Source of the DNA: Dehalococcoidia bacterium
GTDB lineage: Bacteria > Chloroflexota > Dehalococcoidia > UBA6926
Assembly (NCBI GenBank): GCA_029941095.1
Contig: JAPYRO010000023.1
Coordinates: 1 to 7,693 of the forward strand
Direction of reading: 5' to 3'
Length of the DNA stretch: 7,693 nucleotides
Below the pieces are notes generated by a model. The model did not search any database, had not been told where the DNA came from, and saw only the letters and a list, made by a program, of their open reading frames with translations. Positions 1-6,197 of this stretch are shown in pieces. A program made the position numbers and the translations under genes. Numbering within the stretch: position 1 is the first letter of the stretch; every line of letters begins with the position of its first letter.

Positions 1-723
1 AACGTTGCTAGCGGGAAAGTAGCCCAAGCAGTAGTCTATGGGGCAAAAATTATCTCTATAGATGGTTCATTTGACAGAGCGCTTGAAATCGTACGGGAAA
101 TATCCAAAAACCCAGAAATCACTTTAGTTAATTCAATTAACCCAAATAGAATTGAAGGGCAAAAAACAGCTGCATTTGAAATAGTAGATTCATTAAACGA
201 GGCACCAGATGATGTATTTATACCTGTCGGAAACGCTGGAAATATAACTGCCTACTGGAAAGGTTTTACGGAATATAAAAATGCAGGATTAGCTTTGAAG
301 ACGCCTCGAATGTTTGGATTCCAAGCTGAAGGTGCAGCTCCAATTGTAATAGGAAAGAGAGTAACCAATCCGCAAACGATTGCCACTGCAATCAGAATTG
401 GTAACCCTGCTAGCTGGGAAGGAGCAATTCGAGCACGTGACGAATCAAATGGAGATATTAATAGCGTTTCTGATGAAGAAATACTAGAGGCATACAGAAA
501 ATTAGGTGGCCTCGAAGGGGTTTTTGCCGAGCCCGCTTCTGCAGCTTCTCTTGCGGGTCTTATTAAATATGCTTCACATAAAGACCTGTCGGATCGCAAA
601 GTGGTCTGTATAATTACAGGAACCGGCCTAAAAGATCCAGATATCGCCGTTACAGGAGTCGAAAAAAATATTCAAGAGGTTTCAGCGAGCATATCTGAAG
701 TCAGCGGATTACTAGGTCTTTAA
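1..723 (+). CDS. thrC: Threonine synthase, C-terminal part (5' end outside window)
   Basis: The frame is open from base 1 to the TAA at 721-723, giving 240 residues of a protein that begins upstream. Threonine synthase is a cytoplasmic PLP enzyme that converts O-phosphohomoserine to threonine, the last step of threonine synthesis. The fragment opens with the segment GKVAQAVVYGAKII and carries PVGNAGNITAYWKGF (from about base 223), whose GNAGN loop (229-243) holds the PLP phosphate in this family. FGFQAEGAAPIV, IGNPASW and EGVFAEPASAASLAG follow, all usual in thrC of the Chloroflexota/actinobacterial/cyanobacterial type. The PLP-binding lysine lies in the missing N-terminal part. A TTG-initiated ORF at 295 is internal to the domain and is not the start. 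The last base of the stop codon is the first base of a micro-ORF leading to folE, so cotranscription is likely. Identification is firm, though a related fold-type II enzyme such as threonine dehydratase is formally possible. Confidence 0.93.
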   Translation, partial: NVASGKVAQAVVYGAKIISIDGSFDRALEIVREISKNPEITLVNSINPNRIEGQKTAAFEIVDSLNEAPDDVFIPVGNAGNITAYWKGFTEYKNAGLALKTPRMFGFQAEGAAPIVIGKRVTNPQTIATAIRIGNPASWEGAIRARDESNGDINSVSDEEILEAYRKLGGLEGVFAEPASAASLAGLIKYASHKDLSDRKVVCIITGTGLKDPDIAVTGVEKNIQEVSASISEVSGLLGL

Positions 724-779
724 TGTTATTAATAAATATGCCTTTCGAGGAATACATAATGGAAAAGTTGGTTTTATGA
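723..779 (+). CDS. Candidate 18-codon micro-ORF linking thrC to folE
   Basis: An ATG at 723 overlaps the thrC stop (TAATG at 721-725) and reads MLLINMPFEEYIMEKLVL before a TGA at 777-779 that overlaps the folE start (ATGA at 776-779). Two further in-frame ATGs at 738 and 759 could also be used; the one at 759 has a GAGG at 747-750 at an acceptable distance. The arrangement would let ribosomes leaving thrC continue to folE by stop-start coupling. No homology is recognised, and a peptide this short can arise by chance. It is best read as a possible coupling device and not as a proven protein gene. Confidence 0.25.
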   Translation: MLLINMPFEEYIMEKLVL

Positions 780-1348
780 TCGATAAGGAAAAGATAGCTA
801 AGGCCGTCAAAAGTATCCTCGAAGCTCTTGGCGAAGATCCTAATAGACCGGGATTAATAGATACACCCAAAAGAGTTGCCAATCTATATTCAGAACTTTT
901 TAGTGGTTTACAAAGGGATCCAACTAAAGAACTATCAACCATATTTAAAGACAATAGTAACGAATTAATCATATTAAAAGATTTACCATTTAATTCTTTG
1001 TGTGAACATCATCTATTACTTTTTGATGGAACTGTAACAGTGGGATACGTCTCTAATAAATTAGTTGCTGGAATTGGCACGATCGCTAGAAGTATTGAAA
1101 TATTATCAAGCAAACCCCAAATGCAAGAGAGGCTGACCAAACAAATTGCTGAGTTATTGGAAAAAACTCTTCAGCCGAGCGGTGTGGCCATAGTTATAGA
1201 GGCAAATCACCTGTGCATGACGATTAACTCCCCCCAAGCAAAAGAAAGTACGCTTGTTACGACATGCTTCAGCGGTGTGCTCAAAGATTCGACAAGTTAC
1301 CGAGAAGAATTTCTCAGCTTAATCAGAAAAGAGAAACTTAATGAGTGA
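776..1348 (+). CDS. folE: GTP cyclohydrolase I family protein (divergent triphosphate site)
   Basis: A 190-residue protein of the FolE (T-fold) family. Canonical FolE opens the GTP imidazole ring to give 7,8-dihydroneopterin triphosphate, the entry to folate, biopterin and 7-deazapurine synthesis, and works in the cytoplasm as a homodecamer. DTPKRVANLY (29-38) and SLCEHHLLLFDG (74-85) are present, as are QMQERLTKQIA (115-125) and HLCM (145-148). The zinc ligands C76, H79 and C147 and catalytic H78 and H145 are retained, as is E118 of the guanine pocket. Unusually, the usual LSKIAR motif is IGTIAR and the Arg-Gly after HLCM is Asn-Ser, so residues matching E. coli S135, K136 and R185 are gone, while R105 (E. 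coli R139) stays. The ATG at 776 is the only ATG start seen in the upstream frame; GGAAAAG at 761-767 can serve as ribosome binding site. The 3' end overlaps the next gene by 8 nt. Family membership is secure; substrate is less so. Confidence 0.88.
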   Translation: MIDKEKIAKAVKSILEALGEDPNRPGLIDTPKRVANLYSELFSGLQRDPTKELSTIFKDNSNELIILKDLPFNSLCEHHLLLFDGTVTVGYVSNKLVAGIGTIARSIEILSSKPQMQERLTKQIAELLEKTLQPSGVAIVIEANHLCMTINSPQAKESTLVTTCFSGVLKDSTSYREEFLSLIRKEKLNE

Positions 1349-2333
1349 CGTAATTCAGTGGGAATCAATGGAAACTCTAGTAGACGAATGGGATGGTCTG
1401 ATAAAATCAAATCCCACTGCAAATATTTTCGACTCATTTGAGTGGCAGCAAGCAACCGTGTTAGCTTGCTGCGAATCTATCATAGGTCAAAATATATTAG
1501 CCGTGCGTGATACTGATACTGGACAACTCAAAGCGGTAGTTCCGTTATCTATCAATAATGGTACCGCATCATTTTTATCAGACTACAACACGACTGATTT
1601 TCAAGATTTACTTATAAAAAATCAAACAGCAGAAAATACGTGGCACCAAATAGTAGATTACTTATTTAAACAGGGAGTCGAAACTATTGATTTAATATCA
1701 ATAAGGGATTCCTCAAACACTGTAGATGAAATAAAGAACCTTGAACAAATTACCCCCTGGCGCGTCGAGGTATCTGATTGGGATGTTGACCCTTATATTA
1801 GTCTACCCAGTTCATGGGACCAATTTCTTATTAGCCTGAGAAAAAAAGATCGTCATGAGCTTAAAAGAAAGTTCCGCCGCCTAGAAAATTCGGGAGAAAT
1901 ATCATACCCACTGTTTGACAATGACACCGGGAATCTAGATGAAGCTTTGGATCAGTTTCTAAATCTAATGGCACAAAGTAAAGAAGAGAAAGCGGTTTTC
2001 CTAAATGAGGAACGAAAACATTTCTTAAGAATCTTAACTAAATCCATGTCCGAAAAAAATCTCCTTAGACTATTCTTTCTTGAGATCAACGGAGTTAAAG
2101 TTTCTACAACAATGTCTTTTGCGCATAACAATAAGCTTTATCTATATAATAGTGGTTACGATCAAGAGTATCGATCGTTATCTGTAGGATTACTCCTTAA
2201 GGCACAAAATATAAGGTATGCTATTGAAACAGGTTTTACAGAATTTGATTTTCTACGGGGAGACGAAAGCTATAAATATCACCTTGGCGGCGTTGACAGA
2301 AAACTTCATAGGTTCTTAATTAAACCTAGTTAA
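1341..2333 (+). CDS. GNAT-family acyltransferase, CelD/BcsL (Acetyltransf_6) type
   Basis: A 330-residue protein with the layout of the CelD/BcsL or FemAB-like double-GNAT family. The N-terminal half carries DSFEWQQA (31-38), typical of the first GNAT-like lobe. The second half has SLPSSWDQFLISLRKKDRHE (154-173) followed by a basic KRKFRRLE stretch. It ends with the family signature FDFLRGDESYKYHLGG (302-317). Members transfer acyl groups, or aminoacyl groups in Fem ligases, to amino sugars, peptidoglycan or polysaccharide precursors. The substrate cannot be told from sequence. No signal peptide or membrane segment is seen, so it should be cytoplasmic. The ATG at 1341 overlaps the end of folE by 8 nt, and no strong Shine-Dalgarno is present, so translation is probably coupled to folE. 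An MshA-like glycosyltransferase follows 18 nt downstream, which suggests a role in modifying a glycoside. Confidence 0.8.
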   Translation: MSDVIQWESMETLVDEWDGLIKSNPTANIFDSFEWQQATVLACCESIIGQNILAVRDTDTGQLKAVVPLSINNGTASFLSDYNTTDFQDLLIKNQTAENTWHQIVDYLFKQGVETIDLISIRDSSNTVDEIKNLEQITPWRVEVSDWDVDPYISLPSSWDQFLISLRKKDRHELKRKFRRLENSGEISYPLFDNDTGNLDEALDQFLNLMAQSKEEKAVFLNEERKHFLRILTKSMSEKNLLRLFFLEINGVKVSTTMSFAHNNKLYLYNSGYDQEYRSLSVGLLLKAQNIRYAIETGFTEFDFLRGDESYKYHLGGVDRKLHRFLIKPS

Positions 2334-2351
2334 ATTCACGGAGAGATTCAT

Positions 2352-3566
2352 ATGAACATAGCCTTTCTGACAATGCACTCCTGCCCTTTGGAGCAGGCAG
2401 GAACTAGAGATACTGGGGGTATGAACGTATATGCTATCGACACAGCAAGAGAATTGGAAGCTAAAAATCACAGTGTAGACATATTTACCCGATCTCATTC
2501 CAATAATGAACCAAAGATTATCCAAATAAGCCCTCGGGTCAGATTAATTCATATAAATGCTGGCGAAATCAATTTAAATAAAGAATCTTTGAGCCAATAT
2601 ATCGACGAGTACGTATTCGGGATTGATGAATTTCAAGCTGAGAGCAGCATATATTACGATATTATCCACAGCCATTACTGGTTATCTGGAAAAGCGGGGT
2701 TATCACTATCGCAAAAATTATCAGTTCCTCATGTAACAAGTTTCCACACCACTGCAGCGCTAAAAAATTCGACACTTATAAATAATCTAGAAACCCAAGA
2801 AAGAGAACCTTCTGAGCGAGAAATAGCACAGCGAGTAGATAGGATTATCGCATGGACACATGAAGAATCAGAATCTTTGATGTCTATATATGGTGCTTCA
2901 AAGAAAAATATTTCAGTGGTGCCGATCGGGGTAGATCTAGAACTATTTCAGAAAAAACATAGAGCAACTGCTAGGAAAAGATTTGGATTACCCCTTGATA
3001 AGGATCTGATTCTATATTTAGGTAGACTCGATCCAATCAAAGGGCCAGATTTATTTATAGACACGGTACTCAAATTGGCAAGCCGAGAAAATCTAGAAGC
3101 ATGGGTTGTTGGAGGAGAAAATCATACATATGAAAAACAGCAGCTCCAAACTCAATCTTCTGTTTTAACGCTCAACGACAAGATTAGATTCTTTGAACCA
3201 ATACCTCACCAACAATTACCCTGGCTTTACAGTGCAGCTGATATTTTAGTAGTCCCTTCCTATTACGAAAGTTTCAGTATGGTCACAGCGGAATCATTAG
3301 CAACAGGAACCCCGGTCATAGCATCTGATGTTGCCGGGCCAGCATCGCTTATAAAACATGGCGAGTCCGGTTTCTTGATCAAACCGGGAGATTCAAACGA
3401 GTTAGCATCAAAAATTAATTATCTACTTGATTCTAAATCCACTCTAGAAAAAATGTCTTTACACGCGCCAAATACAGTTAGTTATCTAGCTTGGCCCAAA
3501 ATTATCGAGAAAATTATAAACACATATGAACTAGCGATAAATTCAGTTGAACCTATATCTTTGTGA
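2352..3566 (+). CDS. GT4-family glycosyltransferase, MshA-like
   Basis: A 404-residue GT-B retaining glycosyltransferase. The N-terminal domain has QAGTRDTGGMNVYAIDTARE (15-34) with the nucleotide-sugar glycine loop, HSHYWLSGKAG (106-116) and FHTTAALKNS (131-140). The C-terminal domain has YLGRLDPIKGP (222-232; R225 and K230 contact the nucleotide diphosphate in the family) and ESFSMVTAE (306-314), the EX7E motif. The closest family I recognise is MshA, which joins UDP-GlcNAc to 1L-myo-inositol-1-phosphate as the first step of mycothiol synthesis. The four residues I recall binding the inositol phosphate in C. glutamicum MshA (K78, Y110, T134, R154) seem to be present as K77, Y109, T133 and R151, by hand alignment. 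Other GT4 activities such as sucrose-phosphate synthase-like or BshA-like remain possible. The start is supported by GGAGAG at 2340-2345, 6 nt before the ATG. No membrane segment is evident. It is the last gene before a 159-nt gap. Confidence 0.85.
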   Translation: MNIAFLTMHSCPLEQAGTRDTGGMNVYAIDTARELEAKNHSVDIFTRSHSNNEPKIIQISPRVRLIHINAGEINLNKESLSQYIDEYVFGIDEFQAESSIYYDIIHSHYWLSGKAGLSLSQKLSVPHVTSFHTTAALKNSTLINNLETQEREPSEREIAQRVDRIIAWTHEESESLMSIYGASKKNISVVPIGVDLELFQKKHRATARKRFGLPLDKDLILYLGRLDPIKGPDLFIDTVLKLASRENLEAWVVGGENHTYEKQQLQTQSSVLTLNDKIRFFEPIPHQQLPWLYSAADILVVPSYYESFSMVTAESLATGTPVIASDVAGPASLIKHGESGFLIKPGDSNELASKINYLLDSKSTLEKMSLHAPNTVSYLAWPKIIEKIINTYELAINSVEPISL

Positions 3567-3571
3567 ACTAA

Positions 3572-3586
3572 ATACCTGCTAGGTAT
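3572..3586. repeat. Short inverted repeat after the glycosyltransferase gene
   Basis: ATACCT (3572-3577) and AGGTAT (3581-3586) form a perfect 6-bp inverted repeat around GCT, only 5 nt after the glycosyltransferase stop. No T-run follows, so a standard intrinsic terminator is not supported. It could be a weak RNA hairpin that protects or pauses the upstream mRNA, or a small operator. The rest of the 159-nt spacer (3587-3725) holds no convincing gene. Confidence 0.35.
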
Positions 3587-3649
3587 GGATTCTAGAAGGA
3601 ATTAAGGGATTATCCAAAAGATACTAGACGTTACTATCACTATGTCCTA

Positions 3650-3655
3650 TATAAT
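3650..3655 (+). promoter_or_regulatory. Candidate -10 box for the deacetylase-phosphatase pair
   Basis: A perfect TATAAT stands 70 nt before the deacetylase start in the only sizeable gap of the + strand cluster. No good -35 box is seen at 16-18 nt. The best is TAGACG at 3625-3630, with a 19-nt spacer and four of six matches. The window is AT-rich, so a chance match is a real possibility. Confidence 0.3.
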
Positions 3656-3725
3656 TAAGAGGTCAACAATGGGTTAACATAGCAGCAATGCTTCTATAAA
3701 CAATTCTAAAGGAGACAGATTAGTA

Positions 3726-4418
3726 ATGAATTTACAAGAAAATAAGCGTTTGCTTGTCGTCTCAGCCCATCCTGACGATATGGAGTTTGGTTGTGGGGGA
3801 ACAGTGGCTAAATGGATTGAAGAAGGGTGGGAAGGAAGCCTTTTAATATGCACGGACGGACGTGCGGGAACATCTGACCCAGATCTTAAAGGTACGGACC
3901 TAGCCAAAACAAGAAAACAAGAAGCGGTAAATGCCGCTAAGGTACTAGGCATATTGGATGTGAATTTCCTAGAATACCCCGATGGTCAATTAGAAGACAC
4001 TCCTGAATTACGAGAAAACATAATCCGCCATATAAGGCGTTTCAAGCCTAGTGTAGTTTTTACTTTCGATCCTTACCGAAAAACCCATAACCACAGAGAT
4101 CATAGAAACGTAGGTCAAGCCACTTTTGACGCAATGTACCCCTATGCTCGAGATTATCACCATTTCCCCCATTTAATTAATGAAGGCCTTATGCCTCACA
4201 TAGTTGAAGAAGCGTACTCTTGGACTGATGATGCTGATACTTGGATCGATATAACCACATCGATCGACAAAAAAATTGCAGCCTTACGAGAACACGTAAG
4301 CCAAATTAAGGACCCAGACTCTCTACTCGAAAGGATTAGAGAGAGACATGGAGAACAAGGGAAAGAACAAGGGTTTCAGTACGCCGAAGGATTTCGAGTA
4401 CACAAATTTAGATGGTAA
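3726..4418 (+). CDS. PIG-L family zinc-dependent N-deacetylase
   Basis: A 230-residue LmbE/PIG-L deacetylase. These cytoplasmic enzymes remove acetyl groups from GlcNAc glycosides (MshB, BshB, PIG-L) or cleave related amides (Mca). AHPDDMEFGCGG (14-25) supplies zinc ligands H15 and D18 and the general base D17. THNHRDHRNVGQ (120-131) supplies the third zinc ligand, H126 by comparison with the HPDH motif of MshB. EYPDGQLEDTPELR (83-96) and TFDPYRK (113-119) are also typical. WIDITTSIDKKIAALREHVS (173-192) and the C-terminal QYAEGFRVHKF match the version common in Chloroflexota. Length is normal for the family. AAAGGAG at 3708-3714 lies 11 nt before the ATG. Substrate is unknown, but the nearby MshA-like glycosyltransferase makes a GlcNAc glycoside a reasonable guess. 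The PHP phosphatase gene follows after 27 nt. Confidence 0.88.
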   Translation: MNLQENKRLLVVSAHPDDMEFGCGGTVAKWIEEGWEGSLLICTDGRAGTSDPDLKGTDLAKTRKQEAVNAAKVLGILDVNFLEYPDGQLEDTPELRENIIRHIRRFKPSVVFTFDPYRKTHNHRDHRNVGQATFDAMYPYARDYHHFPHLINEGLMPHIVEEAYSWTDDADTWIDITTSIDKKIAALREHVSQIKDPDSLLERIRERHGEQGKEQGFQYAEGFRVHKFRW

Positions 4419-4445
4419 ATTTACATTAATAAAGGTCACTTAACG

Positions 4446-5171
4446 GTGTTTTACGACATACATTGCCACATTCTTCCAGGAATCGACGACGGTGCCAGAG
4501 ACATGGATGAATCAATTCAAATGGCACTACTAGCTGAACAAGATAACATCGAGATAGCTGTGGCTACACCGCATCACATACCAAGATCAAATCTATCAGG
4601 TAAACGTGAGATCGAGGACCTAGTCACCAAAATAAATCGTACGATTACAAAAAATAAAATCCAACTCACCGTTGTATCTGGCCAAGAAAATAAAATTACA
4701 GATGACCTACTTGACAGTATAAAAAAAGAGGACTCTTTGCTTATAGGATCATCAAATTACATACTTGTAGAAGCTCCGTTTATTGATTTTCCTGATTACA
4801 TACACGAAACATTATCCGATTTATTGGATCAAAATATACGCCCAATTCTGGCCCACCCAGAAAGAAACTCCTTAATACAACAAGATTTAAGACTGCTGGA
4901 AAAACTTAAGGACAAAGGAATCCTTATTCAATCTAATACCGGAAGTTTCATAGGTCACTACGGGAATAAATCAGTAACCGCAGTTAAAACTATGCTAAAA
5001 GAAAATATGGTAGACGTTGTCGCTAGTGATGCCCACACCAGCACTGGGATCAGAGTCCCTAATATGAGCAAAGGGTTCAAAATAATTCAGAAACTGGCGG
5101 GTGAAAATAAAGCGTTCCAGCTTACCAGTGAAAACCCGCACAATATAATTCTAGGCAATAGCATACCTTGA
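4446..5171 (+). CDS. PHP-domain phosphatase, CpsB/CapC (YwqE) family
   Basis: A 241-residue PHP phosphoesterase closest to the CpsB/YwqE/CapC group of manganese-dependent protein tyrosine phosphatases, which usually oppose a BY-kinase in capsule and exopolysaccharide control. The metal-binding motifs run in order: DIHCHILPGIDDGA (4-17; H6, H8, D14/D15), ATPHH (40-44), GQENKI (79-84; E81), LAHPERN (135-141; H137), QSNTGSFIGHYG (162-173) and ASDAHT (193-198; D195, H197). Length matches the family. The start is a GTG at 4446, with AAAGG at 4431-4435 upstream; no in-frame ATG lies before the first metal motif. No partner kinase or capsule polymerase is in the window, so a small-molecule phosphate, for example a sugar or inositol phosphate, is also a possible substrate. 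The gene converges with ilvE, whose stop lies 17 nt away. Confidence 0.85.
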   Translation: MFYDIHCHILPGIDDGARDMDESIQMALLAEQDNIEIAVATPHHIPRSNLSGKREIEDLVTKINRTITKNKIQLTVVSGQENKITDDLLDSIKKEDSLLIGSSNYILVEAPFIDFPDYIHETLSDLLDQNIRPILAHPERNSLIQQDLRLLEKLKDKGILIQSNTGSFIGHYGNKSVTAVKTMLKENMVDVVASDAHTSTGIRVPNMSKGFKIIQKLAGENKAFQLTSENPHNIILGNSIP

Positions 5172-5187
5172 TTCATTGAAAAATAAT

Positions 5188-6114
5188 TTATGAGTTTTGA
5201 TCAAAAACTGGTAAAAGCCAGTCAGCATATTTATCGTTTTTACCTTTGACAATATCAAAATATAGTTCCTGCAATTTAGCGGTAACAGGCCCTATGCTAC
5301 CATCACCGATATTTCTGCCATCAACTGAAAGAACAGGAGTGACGTGTGCTGCAGTTCCAGTCATAAAAAATTCGTCAGCAACTACAACATCGCTTTTAGG
5401 TATTCTTCTTTCGATAACATCTATACCAAGTTCTTTTTTACAAAGCTCAATCACTGTGTTGCGAGTCAAGCCTTCCAATATGTGATCAGTGACTTCCGGG
5501 GTATAAACTGTGTCACCTTTTACCAAAAATATGTTCTCTCCACTACCCTCTGAAATGAATCCATCTCTAGTCAACATAATAGCTTCATCAAAGCCTCTCC
5601 AAACCGCCTCTGACTTAGCTAAACTATTATTAACATACATACCAGTAACTTTCGCACTCGGTGGGATCATAGAATCTTCAACTCTGACAAAGCTCGAAAA
5701 ACTGCATGTTATTCCTTTATCTGATTCTAAATAGTTTCCGAAAGGGACCACATAAATAAGAAAATCATCAGGTATATCATGAACACGAAGCCCTACCAGG
5801 TCGCCAGATTTATAGGCCAGGGGGCGAATATATATATCTTCTTTATATCCACAGGACCGCACAAGATCCAAAGTCATTGACTCGAGTTGGTCAAGATTAT
5901 AGGGAAGGTCAATATTAATCATTTTACAACTTCGATAAAGACGCTCGTAATGCTCTCTTACTCTGAACAGGTACAACTCATCCTTATCTGCGTTCCAGTT
6001 ACCCCTAATACCTTCAAACACACCAGTCCCGTAATTAAATGCGTGGGTAAGGACACTAATTTTCGCCTCTTCTAGCGGTACTATTTCTCCTTCAAAAAAG
6101 GCTAATGCTGGCAT
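5188..6114 (-). CDS. ilvE: Branched-chain amino acid aminotransferase
   Basis: A 308-residue class IV PLP aminotransferase that performs the last step of valine, leucine and isoleucine synthesis, or the first of their breakdown, with glutamate and 2-oxoglutarate as partners. Seen in order: HAFNYGTGVFEGIRG (24-38), RPLAYKSG (97-104), SAKVTGMYVNNSLAK (153-167) with the PLP lysine K155, FISEGSGENIF (186-196) and FMTGTAAHVTPV (250-261). These are BCAT signatures, and the spacing and length are normal. The start is set at the ATG reading from 6114 because GGAGA lies just before it and the protein then begins MPALAFFEG, like other family members. A longer reading from a TTG at 6141 would add nine residues (MDDWKWREF) that run across this ribosome binding site. 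D-amino-acid aminotransferase is less likely given the EGIRG form. It converges with the PHP phosphatase gene. Confidence 0.93.
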   Translation of the reverse strand: MPALAFFEGEIVPLEEAKISVLTHAFNYGTGVFEGIRGNWNADKDELYLFRVREHYERLYRSCKMINIDLPYNLDQLESMTLDLVRSCGYKEDIYIRPLAYKSGDLVGLRVHDIPDDFLIYVVPFGNYLESDKGITCSFSSFVRVEDSMIPPSAKVTGMYVNNSLAKSEAVWRGFDEAIMLTRDGFISEGSGENIFLVKGDTVYTPEVTDHILEGLTRNTVIELCKKELGIDVIERRIPKSDVVVADEFFMTGTAAHVTPVLSVDGRNIGDGSIGPVTAKLQELYFDIVKGKNDKYADWLLPVFDQNS

Positions 6115-6120
6115 AAATTC

Positions 6121-6125
6121 TCTCC
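6121..6125 (-). promoter_or_regulatory. Ribosome binding site that fixes the ilvE start
   Basis: On the minus strand, GGAGA lies 6 nt before the ATG at 6114-6112, a good Shine-Dalgarno at a normal distance. It lies inside the reading that starts at the TTG at 6141, which argues for the shorter ilvE protein. Confidence 0.75.
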
Positions 6126-6149
6126 ATTTCCAATCATCCAAGTCGAATT

Positions 6150-6179
6150 ATTGTATAGCAAATAACATGGTGCTCGCAA
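6150..6179 (-). promoter_or_regulatory. Candidate promoter for ilvE
   Basis: On the minus strand, TTGCGA (6179-6174) and TACAAT (6155-6150) are separated by 18 nt, in the 83-nt gap between the methyltransferase stop and the ilvE start. The -35 matches consensus at four of six positions and the -10 at five of six. The placement is sensible but the match is modest, and ilvE could also be read through from the methyltransferase gene. Confidence 0.28.
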
Positions 6180-6197
6180 CGCAAAAACTTATTAGAA

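Noticed and set aside
252..599. Antisense ORF of 115 aa within thrC, and similar long ORFs inside folE, the deacetylase, ilvE and the methyltransferase
   Set aside because: They are mirror frames of clearly coding genes, show no recognisable domain and have low-complexity or unlikely composition.
2316..2525. Minus-strand ORF of 69 aa across the GNAT-glycosyltransferase junction
   Set aside because: It overlaps the coding start of the glycosyltransferase, has no family features and no ribosome binding site I can support.
3642..3677. Short ORF of 11 codons (MSYIIKRSTMG) in the 159-nt spacer
   Set aside because: It has no ribosome binding site and is of a length expected by chance.
5193..5209. 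Imperfect palindrome around TTTTGATCAAAA at the 3' end of ilvE, possible two-way terminator between convergent genes
   Set aside because: It is AT-rich, lies within ilvE codons and has no good T-run directly after it on either strand, so it would be a weak terminator at best.
6115..6141. Nine-residue N-terminal extension of ilvE starting at a TTG (MDDWKWREF)
   Set aside because: The strong Shine-Dalgarno for the ATG at 6114 lies within it, and BCAT proteins normally begin at the MPALAFFEG point.
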